A stretch of 47,189 nt of DNA from JBBRHF01 sp038223055 (GCA_038223055.1 JBBRHF010000005.1:1-47189), one strand, 5' to 3'; counted from the stretch's first letter, positions 24,704-33,749 are shown. Notes: generated from the sequence alone by a model not told the origin. Numbers and translations: made by a program.

Positions 24704-25732
24704 GTGAAATACCGCACCCTCGGCCGCAGCGGCTGCGCGGTCTCCCATCTGGCCCTGGGCACGATGACCTTCGGCAACGAGACCGACGAAGCCGGCTCGC
24801 ACGATCAGCTCGACCTGTTCGTCGACGCAGGGGGCACCCTCGTCGACACCGCCGACGTCTACACGGCCGGGGCGTCCGAGCAGATCATCGGGCGCTGGCT
24901 GGCCCAGCGCCCGCCGCAGATCCGCGACCGTGTGGTCCTCGCCACCAAGGCCCGGTTCCCGATGGCGGACGAGCCCAACGGCGTGGGGACATCGCGGCGG
25001 CACCTGCGCCGCGCCCTCGACGACTCGCTCACCCGGCTCGGGGTGGACCATGTCGACCTCTACCAGTGCCATGCTTGGGACCCGGTCACCCCGATCGAGG
25101 AAACCTTGTCGTTCCTCGACGGAGCCGTCCGGGACGGGAAGATCCTCTACCCCGGCCTGTCGAACTTCACCGGCTGGCAGATCCAGAAGACCGTCGACGT
25201 GGCCGCGCGTGAGCACCTCGCCGTGCCGGTCACATTGCAACCGTCCTACAGCCTGCTGGTCCGGGAGATCGAGTGGGAGATCGTGCCCGCCTGCCTCGAC
25301 AACGGCCTCGCGCTGCTGCCCTGGTCCCCCCTCGGCGGTGGCTGGCTGTCCGGCAAGTACACCCGCGACCAGCGCCCCACCGGCTCGACCCGGCTGGGCG
25401 AGGACCCCGGGCGAGGGATCGAGGCCTACGACAAGCGCAGCACCGAACGCACGTGGACGGTTCTCGACGCCGTTCAGACGGTGGCCGAAGCGCGCGGCGC
25501 GACGATGGCGCAGGTCTCGCTGGCCTGGCTCGCGGCCCAACCTGCGGTCTGCTCGGTCATCCTCGGCGCCCGGACGCTCGAGCAGCTGCGCGACAACCTC
25601 GGCGCCGCCGACCTTGAGCTCGGCGAGGCGGACCTCGACCGCCTCAGCGCGGCGAGCGACCCGCAGGCAGCCGACTACCCCTACGGCGAGGCGGGACGCG
25701 CCCAGCGCAGTCGCACGCCCGAAGGCGGCTGA
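24704..25732 (+). CDS. Aldo/keto reductase
   Basis: 342 aa NADPH-dependent oxidoreductase with the (beta/alpha)8 fold. Catalytic tetrad in place: Asp and Tyr in VDTADVYTAGASE, Lys in VVLATKARFP, His in LYQCHAWDP. NADPH-binding stretches are LLPWSPLGGGWLSGKYTRDQ and SVILGARTLEQLRDNL. YRTLGRSGCAVSHLALGTM is the usual opening. GTG at 24704 has AAAGGAG upstream. Substrate unknown. Its only obvious partner is the palindromic repeat just before it. Confidence 0.93.
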   Translation: MKYRTLGRSGCAVSHLALGTMTFGNETDEAGSHDQLDLFVDAGGTLVDTADVYTAGASEQIIGRWLAQRPPQIRDRVVLATKARFPMADEPNGVGTSRRHLRRALDDSLTRLGVDHVDLYQCHAWDPVTPIEETLSFLDGAVRDGKILYPGLSNFTGWQIQKTVDVAAREHLAVPVTLQPSYSLLVREIEWEIVPACLDNGLALLPWSPLGGGWLSGKYTRDQRPTGSTRLGEDPGRGIEAYDKRSTERTWTVLDAVQTVAEARGATMAQVSLAWLAAQPAVCSVILGARTLEQLRDNLGAADLELGEADLDRLSAASDPQAADYPYGEAGRAQRSRTPEGG

Positions 25733-25811
25733 GCCCCGTCGGCCGGTGATCGCGTTCCTGCCAGCCCGAACGGGACGGAGATCCGCATGGCAGGCAACAA
25801 TAAGGTCACGG

Positions 25812-26531
25812 TCAGAACTCGAACACCTCGAACGTCACGGCGGGCACTTCCCCGAACCGCTCCCCCGCCAGCTCGAGGAACATCCGCAGGAACTCGGGGT
25901 CGGACATCGGGTGGTCGCCCAGGCCCTCGAGGTAGGCCCGATGCTCGGCCAGCGACGCCACGGCCCGGTCGACCATGCCCGTGACATCCAGGGCGTGCGT
26001 AGCAGCCGGCGACGAGGCCACGAGTGCGTTCCGCACGCTGTGCTTCGCCAACCCGAGATCGGCGTGCAGCCAGCGGTTTCCGGCGTCCCCCGCCGCGTCG
26101 AGCGCCGCCTGACCGACGGCCCGATGGTCCGCTGAGTTGAGCCGTCCCGGCGCCCAGGTCTCGCGGTGGTTGAACAGCAGCAGGGTGTCCGGCCGGTGCC
26201 GCCGGATCGCCTCGGTCAGGTCGCGGCGAAGCCGCGGGCCGTTCTCGATCAGACCGTCCGGGTGGTCCAGCAACTCGACCTCTCCGACGCCGACGACGGC
26301 GGCTCCCGCCCGCTGCTCGGCCTCGCGGACGACCGCTGCCTGGCTGGGTTCCATCGCGTCGATCCCCGCCTCGCCCCGGGTGACGAGAAGGTAGGCGACC
26401 TCGTGTCCGGCGTCGGTCCACCGGGCGACGGCGGCGGCGGCGCCGTACTCGAGGTCGTCCGGGTGCGCGACGATCGCGAGGACGCGGCCGACCTCGATGT
26501 CCAGCGGCAGCAGGTCGGGTGGGTTGGTCAT
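25812..26531 (-). CDS. PIG-L family deacetylase (LmbE-like)
   Basis: 239 aa Zn-dependent N-deacetylase fold. VLAIVAHPDDLEYGAAAAVA holds the AHPDD metal motif, and further markers are VTRGEAGID, HPDGLIENGPRLRRDLTEAI and RLNSADHRAVGQAALDAA. The end FLELAGERFGEVPAVTFEVF is typical. Enzymes of this family deacetylate GlcNAc-linked compounds such as mycothiol precursors or their conjugates; which one is not clear. ATG at 26531 is the family start. It is oriented against the lhr and nei2 genes on either side. Confidence 0.9.
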   Translation of the reverse strand: MTNPPDLLPLDIEVGRVLAIVAHPDDLEYGAAAAVARWTDAGHEVAYLLVTRGEAGIDAMEPSQAAVVREAEQRAGAAVVGVGEVELLDHPDGLIENGPRLRRDLTEAIRRHRPDTLLLFNHRETWAPGRLNSADHRAVGQAALDAAGDAGNRWLHADLGLAKHSVRNALVASSPAATHALDVTGMVDRAVASLAEHRAYLEGLGDHPMSDPEFLRMFLELAGERFGEVPAVTFEVFEF

Positions 26532-26621
26532 GACCACCAGCCTGCCGTACGACGAGGCCCGCCGCATGCTTTGTCGGCACCCGATGCGCGGTGCCGGCGA
26601 CCCAGGCCGAAGGATGGCCGG

Positions 26622-27410
26622 ATGCCGGAGGGAGACACTGTCTGGTTGACGGCGCGCCGGCTGCACGCCGCATTGGCCGGCGCAGAGGTGACCCGCTCGG
26701 ACTTCCGGGTTCCGGCGCTCGCGACCGCCAACCTGGCCGGACGCACCGTGGCCGAGGTCCTGGCCCGCGGCAAGCGCCTGCTCATCCGGGTCGATGACGA
26801 CCTCACCCTGCACAGCCACCTGCGGATGGACGGCTCGTGGCACCTCTACCCCCGCGGGGAGCGTTGGCGCGGGGGGCCGGCGCACCAGGTTCGGGTGCTG
26901 CTGGAGACTGCAGACCGCCAGGCAGTGGGCTACCGCCTGCACGATCTCGCGTTGGTCCGCCGCGGCGAGGAGAGCACCGTCGTCGGCCACCTCGGGCCCG
27001 ATCTGCTAGGCACCGACTGGGATCTCGACGAGGCGGTCCGGCGCCTGTCCAGCGAGCCGGACCGGGAGGTCGGCCCGGCGCTTCTCGACCAGCGCAACCT
27101 GGCCGGGATCGGCAACCTCTACAAGACAGAAGTGCTGTTCTTGCATGGGGTGTGGCCGTGGTCACCGGTCGGCGTCGTGGCCGAACTGCCGCGGCTGGTG
27201 GATCGGGCGAGGCGCCTGCTCGAGCTCAACCGCGAGCGACCCGCGCAGATCACCACGGGAGACCCGCGCCGCGGGCGGGAGCATTGGGTCTACGGCCGGC
27301 ACGGTCGTGGCTGCCTGCGCTGCGGGACGCCAGTGCGGGTGACCGGGCAGGGCGACCCGCCTTACCAGCGGCTCAGCTACTGGTGCCCGCGCTGCCAGCC
27401 GGAGCGGTGA
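26622..27410 (+). CDS. nei2: DNA glycosylase/AP lyase Nei2 (Fpg/Nei family)
   Basis: 262 aa. Begins MPEGDTVWLTARRLHAALAG, with Pro2 (nucleophile after Met removal) and Glu3, followed by ARGKRLLI with the DNA-binding Lys. LDQRNLAGIGNLYKTEVLFL is the helix-two-turn-helix. A zinc finger ends the protein: GCLRCGTPVRV and YWCPRCQPER supply four cysteines in C-x2-C...C-x2-C arrangement. It excises oxidised pyrimidines and cleaves the abasic site. In mycobacteria nei2 is next to lhr; here they are separated by the reductase and PIG-L genes. It overlaps no neighbour. Confidence 0.93.
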   Translation: MPEGDTVWLTARRLHAALAGAEVTRSDFRVPALATANLAGRTVAEVLARGKRLLIRVDDDLTLHSHLRMDGSWHLYPRGERWRGGPAHQVRVLLETADRQAVGYRLHDLALVRRGEESTVVGHLGPDLLGTDWDLDEAVRRLSSEPDREVGPALLDQRNLAGIGNLYKTEVLFLHGVWPWSPVGVVAELPRLVDRARRLLELNRERPAQITTGDPRRGREHWVYGRHGRGCLRCGTPVRVTGQGDPPYQRLSYWCPRCQPER

Positions 27411-27512
27411 CCGAGATCGCTCTGGCCCGGGTCGCGGGGAAGAAGATGCTCCAGGCGAGTGCGACGCTGAGGGCGAGCAGCCCTGCGGGCGCACGATGGC
27501 GCAAAGGTTCGA

Positions 27513-27556
27513 CCGCCCATCCACACCCCCGTTAAGAACACGGGGTGGACGGGCGG
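27513..27556. terminator. Hairpin between convergent nei2 and clgR
   Basis: CCGCCCATCCACACCCCCGT (27513-27532) pairs with ACGGGGTGGACGGGCGG (27540-27556), with one mismatch and a 3-base bulge around the loop TAAGAAC. There is no T-run. Its place between two converging genes suggests a bidirectional terminator. Confidence 0.6.
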
Positions 27557-27624
27557 CCGATGGGTCCAGTGTGCCCCCTCGGGCCGGGTTCCAATCACCC
27601 GACCTTGGCCGGCTGCGAGCCCGG

Positions 27625-27918
27625 TCAGGCCGCGACGTTGGTGACGTGCAGCGGGCCGGGCCGGGGGCCGCCGCCCAGCGGCGTCTCCACCTCGGCGAGC
27701 TGGTCGCTCACGTCGCGCAGCACCACCGACAAGGGCACGTCCAGGGCCTCGCAGATGGCGCCGAGCAGCTCGGAGGACGCCTCCTTCTGTCCACGCTCGA
27801 CCTCGGAGAGGTAGCCGAGCGAGACCCGCGCTGCCGCAGACACCTCGCGCAGCGTGCGGTCCTGGGCCCGGCGACGCTCCCGAAGGACGTCACCCAACAG
27901 GCGGCGGAGCAGGATCAT
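27625..27918 (-). CDS. clgR: ClgR-type helix-turn-helix transcriptional regulator
   Basis: 97 aa XRE-family protein. LGDVLRERRRAQDRTLREVS, then AAARVSLGYLSEVERGQKEA and SSELLGAICEALDVPLSVVL make the five-helix HTH with recognition helix in VSLGYLSEVERG. In actinomycetes ClgR activates clp protease genes and DNA-repair genes. The ATG at 27918 has GGAGG eight bases upstream; an upstream in-frame start would add 25 residues without an RBS. The position after rimO-pgsA-cinA is conserved and supports the name. The C-terminus (LGGGPRPGPLHVTNVAA) is disordered. Confidence 0.88.
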   Translation of the reverse strand: MILLRRLLGDVLRERRRAQDRTLREVSAAARVSLGYLSEVERGQKEASSELLGAICEALDVPLSVVLRDVSDQLAEVETPLGGGPRPGPLHVTNVAA

Positions 27919-28065
27919 TGCGAGCTCCTCCCTGTGGTCCGACAACGCCGGTGCGATGTCGTCGTTCAAGCTTGGCCGAGTGGTGCTGATCACACCGTAC
28001 CCGCCCGGGCCGACAACGTCTCGGTCCGAGGGCGACGGGACACGTGATCTGATGCAACAGTGTAA

Positions 28066-28650
28066 TCATGACCCGGCTTCCCTCGCAGGAGATCCGGCCA
28101 GGACTGCGGCCAGCAAGCGCAGCGCTGACCGCACCGTGGCTGCTCGCACGTCGTGGCGCCCACCCGCCAACTCGAGCGCCGCAACGCGCTCGACCCCGTC
28201 GGCCGTCCCCACCACGGCGACGAACACGGTCCCCGGCGGCTGCCCGTCCGCCGACTCGGGACCGGCGACACCCGTCGTGGCCACGCCGTACGTCGACCCG
28301 AGCAGGTCGCGCACGCCACGCGCCATGGCGAGCGCAACGCCTGCGTGCACCGCGCCGTGCGCGGCAAGCAGGGCGCCGTCCACGCCGAGCAGGTCGGCCT
28401 TGAGGTCGGTCGCGTAGGCGACTACGCCGCCGCGGAACGTTGCCGAGGACCCCGCGACGTCGGTGAGCGCGGCGCCGAGCAGCCCGCCCGTCAACGACTC
28501 AGCCACGGCCAGCGTCGCGTCCTGCCGACGCAGCGCCTCGTGCACCGACGCGACGAGCCGGCTGCTGGATTGCCCCGCTGCCGGATCAGCGGCCACCGGG
28601 TCAGCCGCCGCCGGCTCAGTGTCCGCCGGGGCGGTCGACTCCTGCGTCAC
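28066..28650 (-). CDS. cinA: CinA C-terminal domain protein (NMN amidohydrolase PncC-like)
   Basis: 194 aa, carrying only the C-terminal domain of CinA. LAVAESLTGGLLGAALTDVA, SSATFRGGVVAYATDLKADL, HAGVALAMARGVRDLLGSTY and VATTGVAGPESADGQPPGTV match the family that deamidates nicotinamide mononucleotide, with AESLTGG as the active region. The first 30 residues are an Ala/Pro/Asp-rich leader. GTG start at 28650 overlaps the pgsA stop (GTGA). Cotranscribed with pgsA and rimO upstream; clgR follows 147 bases later. Confidence 0.92.
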   Translation of the reverse strand: MTQESTAPADTEPAAADPVAADPAAGQSSSRLVASVHEALRRQDATLAVAESLTGGLLGAALTDVAGSSATFRGGVVAYATDLKADLLGVDGALLAAHGAVHAGVALAMARGVRDLLGSTYGVATTGVAGPESADGQPPGTVFVAVVGTADGVERVAALELAGGRHDVRAATVRSALRLLAAVLAGSPAREAGS

Positions 28651-29306
28651 GGCCGGTCGGCCCGGGGTGCAGCACCGGCACCTCGGGCGGCGCGGGCCGC
28701 GCGCTGGCGCTGAGCCCGCGCGCTGGTGCGTCGCAGCTGTAGCGCCCGGTGTACGTAGTCGAGACCTGTCACCAGCGTCACGACGACCGCCGCCGCCATC
28801 ACGACCAGGGCGAGCACGTGCAGGGGGCCGTGCAGCGGCAACACGAGCAGCCCGATCGCGACGCCCTGCAGCAGCGTCTTGACCTTGCCGCCCCGGCTCG
28901 CCGCCATGACGCCGTGGCGGATCACCCAGAACCTCAGCAGGGTCACGCCGACCTCGCGGACCAGCACGAGCACGGTCACCCACCAGGCCAGCTCGTCGAG
29001 CATGGACAGCGCCACCAGGGCCGCGCCGGTGAGCGCCTTGTCCGCGATGGGGTCGGCGATCTTGCCGAAGTCGGTCACCAGCCCGTGCCGACGGGCCAGC
29101 TCGCCGTCGAACCGGTCGGTGACGGAGGCGACCGCGAACACGCCCCACGCAGCCACCCGCCAAGACGACTGCTTGCCGTCCTCGTGCATGAGCACGGCGA
29201 AGAACACCGGCACCAGCGCGAGCCGAAGGATCGTCAGCCCGTTGGCAATGTTCCACACGCTGACCGGCCGGCCGACGTCGCCGGCGGGGCGAGCCGGCCG
29301 GGTCAC
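28647..29306 (-). CDS. pgsA: CDP-diacylglycerol-glycerol-3-phosphate 3-phosphatidyltransferase
   Basis: 219 aa integral membrane enzyme that makes phosphatidylglycerol phosphate. NGLTILRLALVPVFFAVLMH opens it. The CDP-alcohol phosphotransferase motif D-x2-D-G-x2-A-R-x8-G-x3-D-x3-D is seen as DRFDGELARRHGLVTDFGKI then ADPIAD. ASRGGKVKTLLQGVAIGLLV is also typical. The C-terminal tail is basic and Ala/Arg-rich (about 30 residues), probably cytoplasmic. GTG start overlaps the rimO stop in a GTGA. Confidence 0.93.
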   Translation of the reverse strand: MTRPARPAGDVGRPVSVWNIANGLTILRLALVPVFFAVLMHEDGKQSSWRVAAWGVFAVASVTDRFDGELARRHGLVTDFGKIADPIADKALTGAALVALSMLDELAWWVTVLVLVREVGVTLLRFWVIRHGVMAASRGGKVKTLLQGVAIGLLVLPLHGPLHVLALVVMAAAVVVTLVTGLDYVHRALQLRRTSARAQRQRAARAARGAGAAPRADRP

Positions 29307-30865
29307 CCGGCGACCCCGGCGACCCCGGCGACCTCGGCGACCTCAGCAACAAGGTCGGCCCCGTCGCTGGCCACGACCAGCGCCCGCACCACCGCGCCGA
29401 CCCGAAGTCCCGCGCCGGTCACCGTGGTGCTGCCGTCGACCTCAGGGGCCTGGTGCTCGGCCCTTCCCTCGCCGATGAGCACGCCGTCGAGCCTGACCTC
29501 GACCGACTCCACGAGCACCCGCAACACCGTGTCGACTCGCTCCTCGGCGCGCTGGCTCACCAGCTCGTCGGCGAGCCGGGTGACCCGCTCGGCACGGTCC
29601 CGGATCTCCGCGTCGTCGAGCTTGCCGTCGAAGCCGGCGGCCTCAGTGCCGTCCTCGTCGGAGTAGCCGAAGACACCGACCGCGTCGAGGCGAGCGGCGA
29701 CGAGGAATCGCTCGAGCTCGGCGAGATCGGCCTCGGTCTCTCCGGGAAAGCCCACGATCACGTTGGACCGGATCCCGGCCTCGGGCGAGGCAGCCCGGAT
29801 GGTCGCGATCAGTTCGAGAAACCGCTCGGTGTCCCCGAACCGGCGCATCCGGCGCAGGACAGTCGCACTCGCGTGCTGGAACGACAGGTCGAAGTAGGGC
29901 ACGACACCTGGCGTGCCCGTCATCGCGGCGATCAGCGACGGGCGCATCTCGGCCGGCTGCAGGTAGCTGACCCGGACCCGGTCGACCCCCTCGACCGCCG
30001 CGAGCTCGGGCAGCAGGGTCTCGAGCAAACGGAGATCACCCAGATCCTTGCCGTACGACGTGGAGTTCTCGCTCACCAGCACCACCTCGCGCACCCCCTG
30101 CGTGCCCAGCCAGCGGGCCTCGGTCAGCACGTCTGCCGGCCGCCGGGACAGGAACGACCCGCGGAAGGACGGGATCGCGCAGAAGCTGCAGCGCCGGTCG
30201 CAGCCGGACGCCAGCTTGAGCGGGGCCGTCGGGCCGTCGCCGAGCCGCAGCCGAAGCGGCCGGGGCCCCGACGCCGGCGCGACCCCCGGCGGCAAGGCCG
30301 TCACGACGTCCGCAACCGGCACGACGTCCGCAACAAGCACGACGTCCGCAACCGGCACGACGTCCGCGGCTTGCCCGCCGTGACCCGGCACCGGAACGAC
30401 CGAGGCCTGCCGATCGACCGGCGTCAGCGGCAGCAGCGTGCGCCGGTCGCGGGGAGCGTGGGACACGTGTGCCCCGCCGTCCAGGATGGTCCGCAACCGG
30501 ACCGAGATGTCCGCGTAGTCGTCGAAACCGAGCACCGCGTCGGCCTCGGGCAACGCCTCGGCCAACACCTCGCCGTACCGCTCGGCGAGGCAGCCCACGG
30601 CCACGACGGCCCGGGTCCGGCCGGCACCCACGCGATCAGCCGCCGCCAGCACGGTGTCGATGGAGTCCTTCTTGGCCGCCTCGACGAAACCGCAGGTGTT
30701 GACCAGGGCAACGTCGGCCTCGTCGGGATCGGCGACCAGCTCCCAGCCGTCGGCGGCGAGCCGTCCGGCCAGCTCCTCGGAGTCGACCTCGTTGCGGGCG
30801 CAGCCGAGCGTCACCAGCGTCACCCGGCGCCCAGGCGGGACCGAGGTCGAAGCGAAGGTGGGCAC
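29303..30865 (-). CDS. rimO: Ribosomal protein S12 methylthiotransferase RimO
   Basis: 520 aa radical-SAM enzyme that methylthiolates an aspartate of ribosomal protein S12. UPF0004 cysteines: Cys22 (LGCARNEVDSEELAGRL), Cys58 (NTCGFVEAAKKDSID), Cys92 (VGCLAERYG). Radical-SAM triad: Cys222, Cys226, Cys229 (SGCDRRCSFCAIPSFRGSF). Then SEN(S)TSYGKDLGDLRLL and the FSYSDEDGTEA region, and a TRAM domain. Longer than most RimO because a linker (residues about 145-205) has a VADVVPVADVV repeat from an 18-bp tandem array, and the C-terminus ends in repeated EVA/GVAG units from a 9-bp array at 29306-29350. GTG start at 30865. Otherwise intact. Confidence 0.94.
   Translation of the reverse strand: MPTFASTSVPPGRRVTLVTLGCARNEVDSEELAGRLAADGWELVADPDEADVALVNTCGFVEAAKKDSIDTVLAAADRVGAGRTRAVVAVGCLAERYGEVLAEALPEADAVLGFDDYADISVRLRTILDGGAHVSHAPRDRRTLLPLTPVDRQASVVPVPGHGGQAADVVPVADVVLVADVVPVADVVTALPPGVAPASGPRPLRLRLGDGPTAPLKLASGCDRRCSFCAIPSFRGSFLSRRPADVLTEARWLGTQGVREVVLVSENSTSYGKDLGDLRLLETLLPELAAVEGVDRVRVSYLQPAEMRPSLIAAMTGTPGVVPYFDLSFQHASATVLRRMRRFGDTERFLELIATIRAASPEAGIRSNVIVGFPGETEADLAELERFLVAARLDAVGVFGYSDEDGTEAAGFDGKLDDAEIRDRAERVTRLADELVSQRAEERVDTVLRVLVESVEVRLDGVLIGEGRAEHQAPEVDGSTTVTGAGLRVGAVVRALVVASDGADLVAEVAEVAGVAGVAG
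29306..29350. repeat. 9-bp tandem repeat in the 3' end of rimO
   Basis: Five units on the plus strand: CCCGGCGAC three times, then CTCGGCGAC and CTCAGCAAC, starting at 29306. They encode the VAEVAEVAGVAGVAG tail of RimO and touch the start codon of pgsA. Confidence 0.8.
30302..30373. repeat. 18-bp tandem repeat inside rimO
   Basis: CACGACGTCCGCAACCGG and variants begin at 30302, 30320, 30338 and 30356. The length keeps the frame and codes the VADVVPVADVV linker between the two RimO domains. Confidence 0.85.
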
Positions 30866-30914
30866 AGGTCCAGACTAGGTGACACTCCCGGTCCAGCCCC
30901 CGAACAGCAGCGGC

Positions 30915-33749
30915 CTACTCCCCCCGCAGTGTGAACAGCAGCCCGTCGAGCTCGTCCGGCTTGACGAGGACGTCGCGCGCCTTGGACCCCTCGCTGGGCC
31001 CGACCACTCCGCGGCTCTCCATCAGGTCCATCAGCCGGCCAGCCTTCGTGAACCCCACCCGCAGCTTGCGCTGCAGCATCGAGGTCGAGCCGAACTGGGT
31101 GGACACGACGAGCTCCGCCGCCTGGCAGAGCAGGTCCAGGTCGTCGCCAATCTCGCCGTCGACCTCGTGCTTGCTCGCCGCGGCGACCACCACGTCGTCG
31201 CGGTAGGTCGGCTTCAGCTGGCTCGTGCAGTGCGCCACGACGCGGACCACCTCGGGTTCGGTGACCCAGGCACCCTGAAGGCGGACCGGCTTGTTGGTGC
31301 CCATCGGGAGGAACAGGGCGTCGCCCTGCCCGACCAGCTTTTCCGCCCCGGGCTGGTCGAGGATGACCCGGCTGTCCGCGAGGCTGGATGTGGCGAATGC
31401 GAGCCGCGACGGCACGTTCGCCTTGATCAGCCCGGTGACCACGTCGACCGACGGCCGTTGGGTGGCCAGCACCAGGTGGATACCGGCGGCCCGGGCCAGC
31501 TGGGTGATCCGCACGATGGAGTCCTCGACGTCGCGGGGGGCCACCATCATCAGGTCGGCCAGCTCGTCGACCACGACCAGCAGGTAGGGGTAGGGCGCCA
31601 GGCGACGCTCGCTGCCGGGCGGCACGACCGCCTTGCCGGCGCGGACGGCCTTGTTGAAGTCATCGACGTGGCGGTAGCCGAACGCGGCCAGGTCGTCGTA
31701 GCGCAGGTCCATCTCCCGCACGACCCACTGCAGCGCCTCGGCGGCCTTCTTCGGGCTGGTGATGATCGGGGTGATCAAATGCGGAACCCCCTCGTACGCC
31801 GTGAGCTCGACCCGCTTGGGGTCCACCAGCACCATCCGCACCTCATCGGGCGTCGACCGCAGCAGGATCGAGGTGATCATGGAGTTGACGAAGCTGGACT
31901 TGCCCGACCCGGTGGCGCCTGCGACCAGCAAGTGCGGCATCTTGGCCAGGTTCGCGACGACGAAACCGCCCTCGACGTCCTTGCCCAGCCCGACGACCAT
32001 CGGGTGGTGGTTGGCGCGGGCGTTGGCCGAGCGCAGGACGTCGCCGAGGCTGACCGTCTCCCGGTCGGTGTTGGGGATTTCGATGCCGATGGCGGACTTG
32101 CCGGGGATCGGGGAGAGTATGCGGACCTCAGCGCTGGCCACCGCGTAGGAGATGTTCCGCGAGAGCGCGGTGACCCGCTCGACCTTGACCGCCTGGCCGA
32201 GCTCGACCTCGTAGCGCGTCACCGTGGGGCCGCGGGTGAACCCGGTGACCCTCGCGTCGATCTCGAACTGGTCCAGTACGGTGCTCAGCGACTCGACCAC
32301 GAGGTCGTTGGCCTTGGTCCGGGAGCGGGGGGCGGACCCCTCGCGCAGGATGGTGCTGTCCGGCAACGCGTAGGCCACGTCCCCGGACAGCCGCAGCTGT
32401 TCGACCCGGGCGGGTGCCACCGTGTGCTGCGGGGGTGTCGGCTCGACGTCACCCGATGAGGCGTGGCCAGCCGCTTTCGTGCCGGTCTTCGCACCGGACC
32501 TGGCGCCGGTGCGCGACGAGGTCGCGTCGTCAGCCGCCGACGCATCGGCCGGTTCGAGCGGGCCGGGCCGACCGCGCGGGCCGGGTCCGTCCAGCGGGCC
32601 GACCGGGTCGAGCGGGCCGGCGGGGCCGGTCGCGTCGGCGGGCCGGATGAGCGGACTATCGTAGGGCTCCTCGCTGTGGTGCTCGGCGGCGTCAGCACCG
32701 TCGCGCATCGACCCGACCCGGCGCCGCGGCCGGTGGCGGCGGAGCCGCTCGACGGCGGTCGGCTTGCCCCCGGGCGAGGCGCCGGAGGAGTCGCTGGTCC
32801 CCGTGCTCCCGGTCGCTGCGCTGCCGGTCGCCCTACCCCCGGCCGCAGAATCGCCGCTCGCTGAATCGCCGGCAGCCGAATCGCCGGCCGGCCGGTCACC
32901 ATCGACGGCGGGCTTGTGCAGCAGCCAGGCCCGCAGCGCCCGCGCCCGGGTCGGCAGGGCGTGCACCGGTGTCGCCGTCACGACGAGCAGCCCGAACACC
33001 GCGAGCAGCGCCATCAGGGGAACCGCCACCCACCGGGTGACGGCCGCCACCAGCGGGGAGGACACGAGGAACCCGACGTAACCCCCCGCGTCGCGCATCG
33101 CCTCGATGCCACCCGGTCCGCTCGGGTCGGGCAGCCCGCGGCTGAGGTGGACCAGGCCCGCGGTGGCCAGGGTGAGAGCGGCGAGGCCGATGCCGATACG
33201 ACCGCTGGCCGACACCTCCTGCGGGTGACGTAGCAGGCGAACTCCCAGCGCCAGCAGCACCAGCGGCAGCACCAGGGCGACCCGGCCCATCGTCCCGGCC
33301 ACCACGGCGTGCACGCCGACGCCGACGGGGCCGCGCAACCCCCACCACTCGACCGCCGCGCTGACGATGGCCAGCCCGATCAGGGTCAGGCCGGCCCCGT
33401 CCCGGCGGTGGGCCGGGTCCAGGTCGCGGGCGCCCTTGCCGATACGTCGGGTCAAGCCGCCCACGACGTGGGCCAGGGCCAGCCAGATGCCGCTCGCCAG
33501 CCGCGACAGGCCGCGCGCGACCAGCACCGGCACCGAGGGGAGGGTCGAGCGCGTCGAGCGGCTGCGCGGGCGCCCGCCGCGCGCGCGGCCGGCTGCGGTG
33601 CGACCGCGGCTCGACCGAGCACCTCCGGCCCGGCCACCTCCGGCCCGACCGCCGCCAGCCCGACCGCCGCCAGCCCGACCGCCGCCGGTCGGGGCGCGCG
33701 GTGAGGGCGGTGCGGCGGCGCGCTGACGACTCGGCGTACGGATGGCCAT
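30915..33749 (-). CDS. ftsK: DNA translocase FtsK
   Basis: 944 aa septal motor that pumps chromosome DNA at division. N-terminus: low-complexity basic leader with four GGGRA repeats (22-41), then four membrane segments at about 120-140, 150-172, 185-202 and 235-260. A disordered Pro/Gly/Asp linker spans about 280-445. The motor domain has Walker A GATGSGKS (611-618), LVDPKRVELTAYEGVPHLIT, Walker B LLVVVDELADL (about 723-733), and ATQRPSVDVVTGLIKANVPS. The final winged helix (gamma domain, about 880-944) contains STQFGSTSMLQRKLRVGFTK and GPSEGSKARDVL, which reads KOPS-like sites. ATG 33749. The linker also contains tandem AAGDSASGD units. Confidence 0.95.
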   Translation of the reverse strand: MAIRTPSRQRAAAPPSPRAPTGGGRAGGGRAGGGRAGGGRAGGARSSRGRTAAGRARGGRPRSRSTRSTLPSVPVLVARGLSRLASGIWLALAHVVGGLTRRIGKGARDLDPAHRRDGAGLTLIGLAIVSAAVEWWGLRGPVGVGVHAVVAGTMGRVALVLPLVLLALGVRLLRHPQEVSASGRIGIGLAALTLATAGLVHLSRGLPDPSGPGGIEAMRDAGGYVGFLVSSPLVAAVTRWVAVPLMALLAVFGLLVVTATPVHALPTRARALRAWLLHKPAVDGDRPAGDSAAGDSASGDSAAGGRATGSAATGSTGTSDSSGASPGGKPTAVERLRRHRPRRRVGSMRDGADAAEHHSEEPYDSPLIRPADATGPAGPLDPVGPLDGPGPRGRPGPLEPADASAADDATSSRTGARSGAKTGTKAAGHASSGDVEPTPPQHTVAPARVEQLRLSGDVAYALPDSTILREGSAPRSRTKANDLVVESLSTVLDQFEIDARVTGFTRGPTVTRYEVELGQAVKVERVTALSRNISYAVASAEVRILSPIPGKSAIGIEIPNTDRETVSLGDVLRSANARANHHPMVVGLGKDVEGGFVVANLAKMPHLLVAGATGSGKSSFVNSMITSILLRSTPDEVRMVLVDPKRVELTAYEGVPHLITPIITSPKKAAEALQWVVREMDLRYDDLAAFGYRHVDDFNKAVRAGKAVVPPGSERRLAPYPYLLVVVDELADLMMVAPRDVEDSIVRITQLARAAGIHLVLATQRPSVDVVTGLIKANVPSRLAFATSSLADSRVILDQPGAEKLVGQGDALFLPMGTNKPVRLQGAWVTEPEVVRVVAHCTSQLKPTYRDDVVVAAASKHEVDGEIGDDLDLLCQAAELVVSTQFGSTSMLQRKLRVGFTKAGRLMDLMESRGVVGPSEGSKARDVLVKPDELDGLLFTLRGE
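33621..33686. repeat. 15-bp tandem repeat in the 5' part of ftsK
   Basis: GCCCGACCGCCGCCA-type units repeat about four times and encode the GGGRA leader of FtsK. A second 15-bp run in the linker lies near 32840-32890 (ATCGCCG...GAATCGCCG). Confidence 0.7.

Noticed and set aside
20480..25540. Very long minus-strand frames opposite lhr and the reductase (over 800 residues)
   Set aside because: They mirror codon positions of strong plus-strand genes and hold no motif; typical of GC-rich antisense frames.
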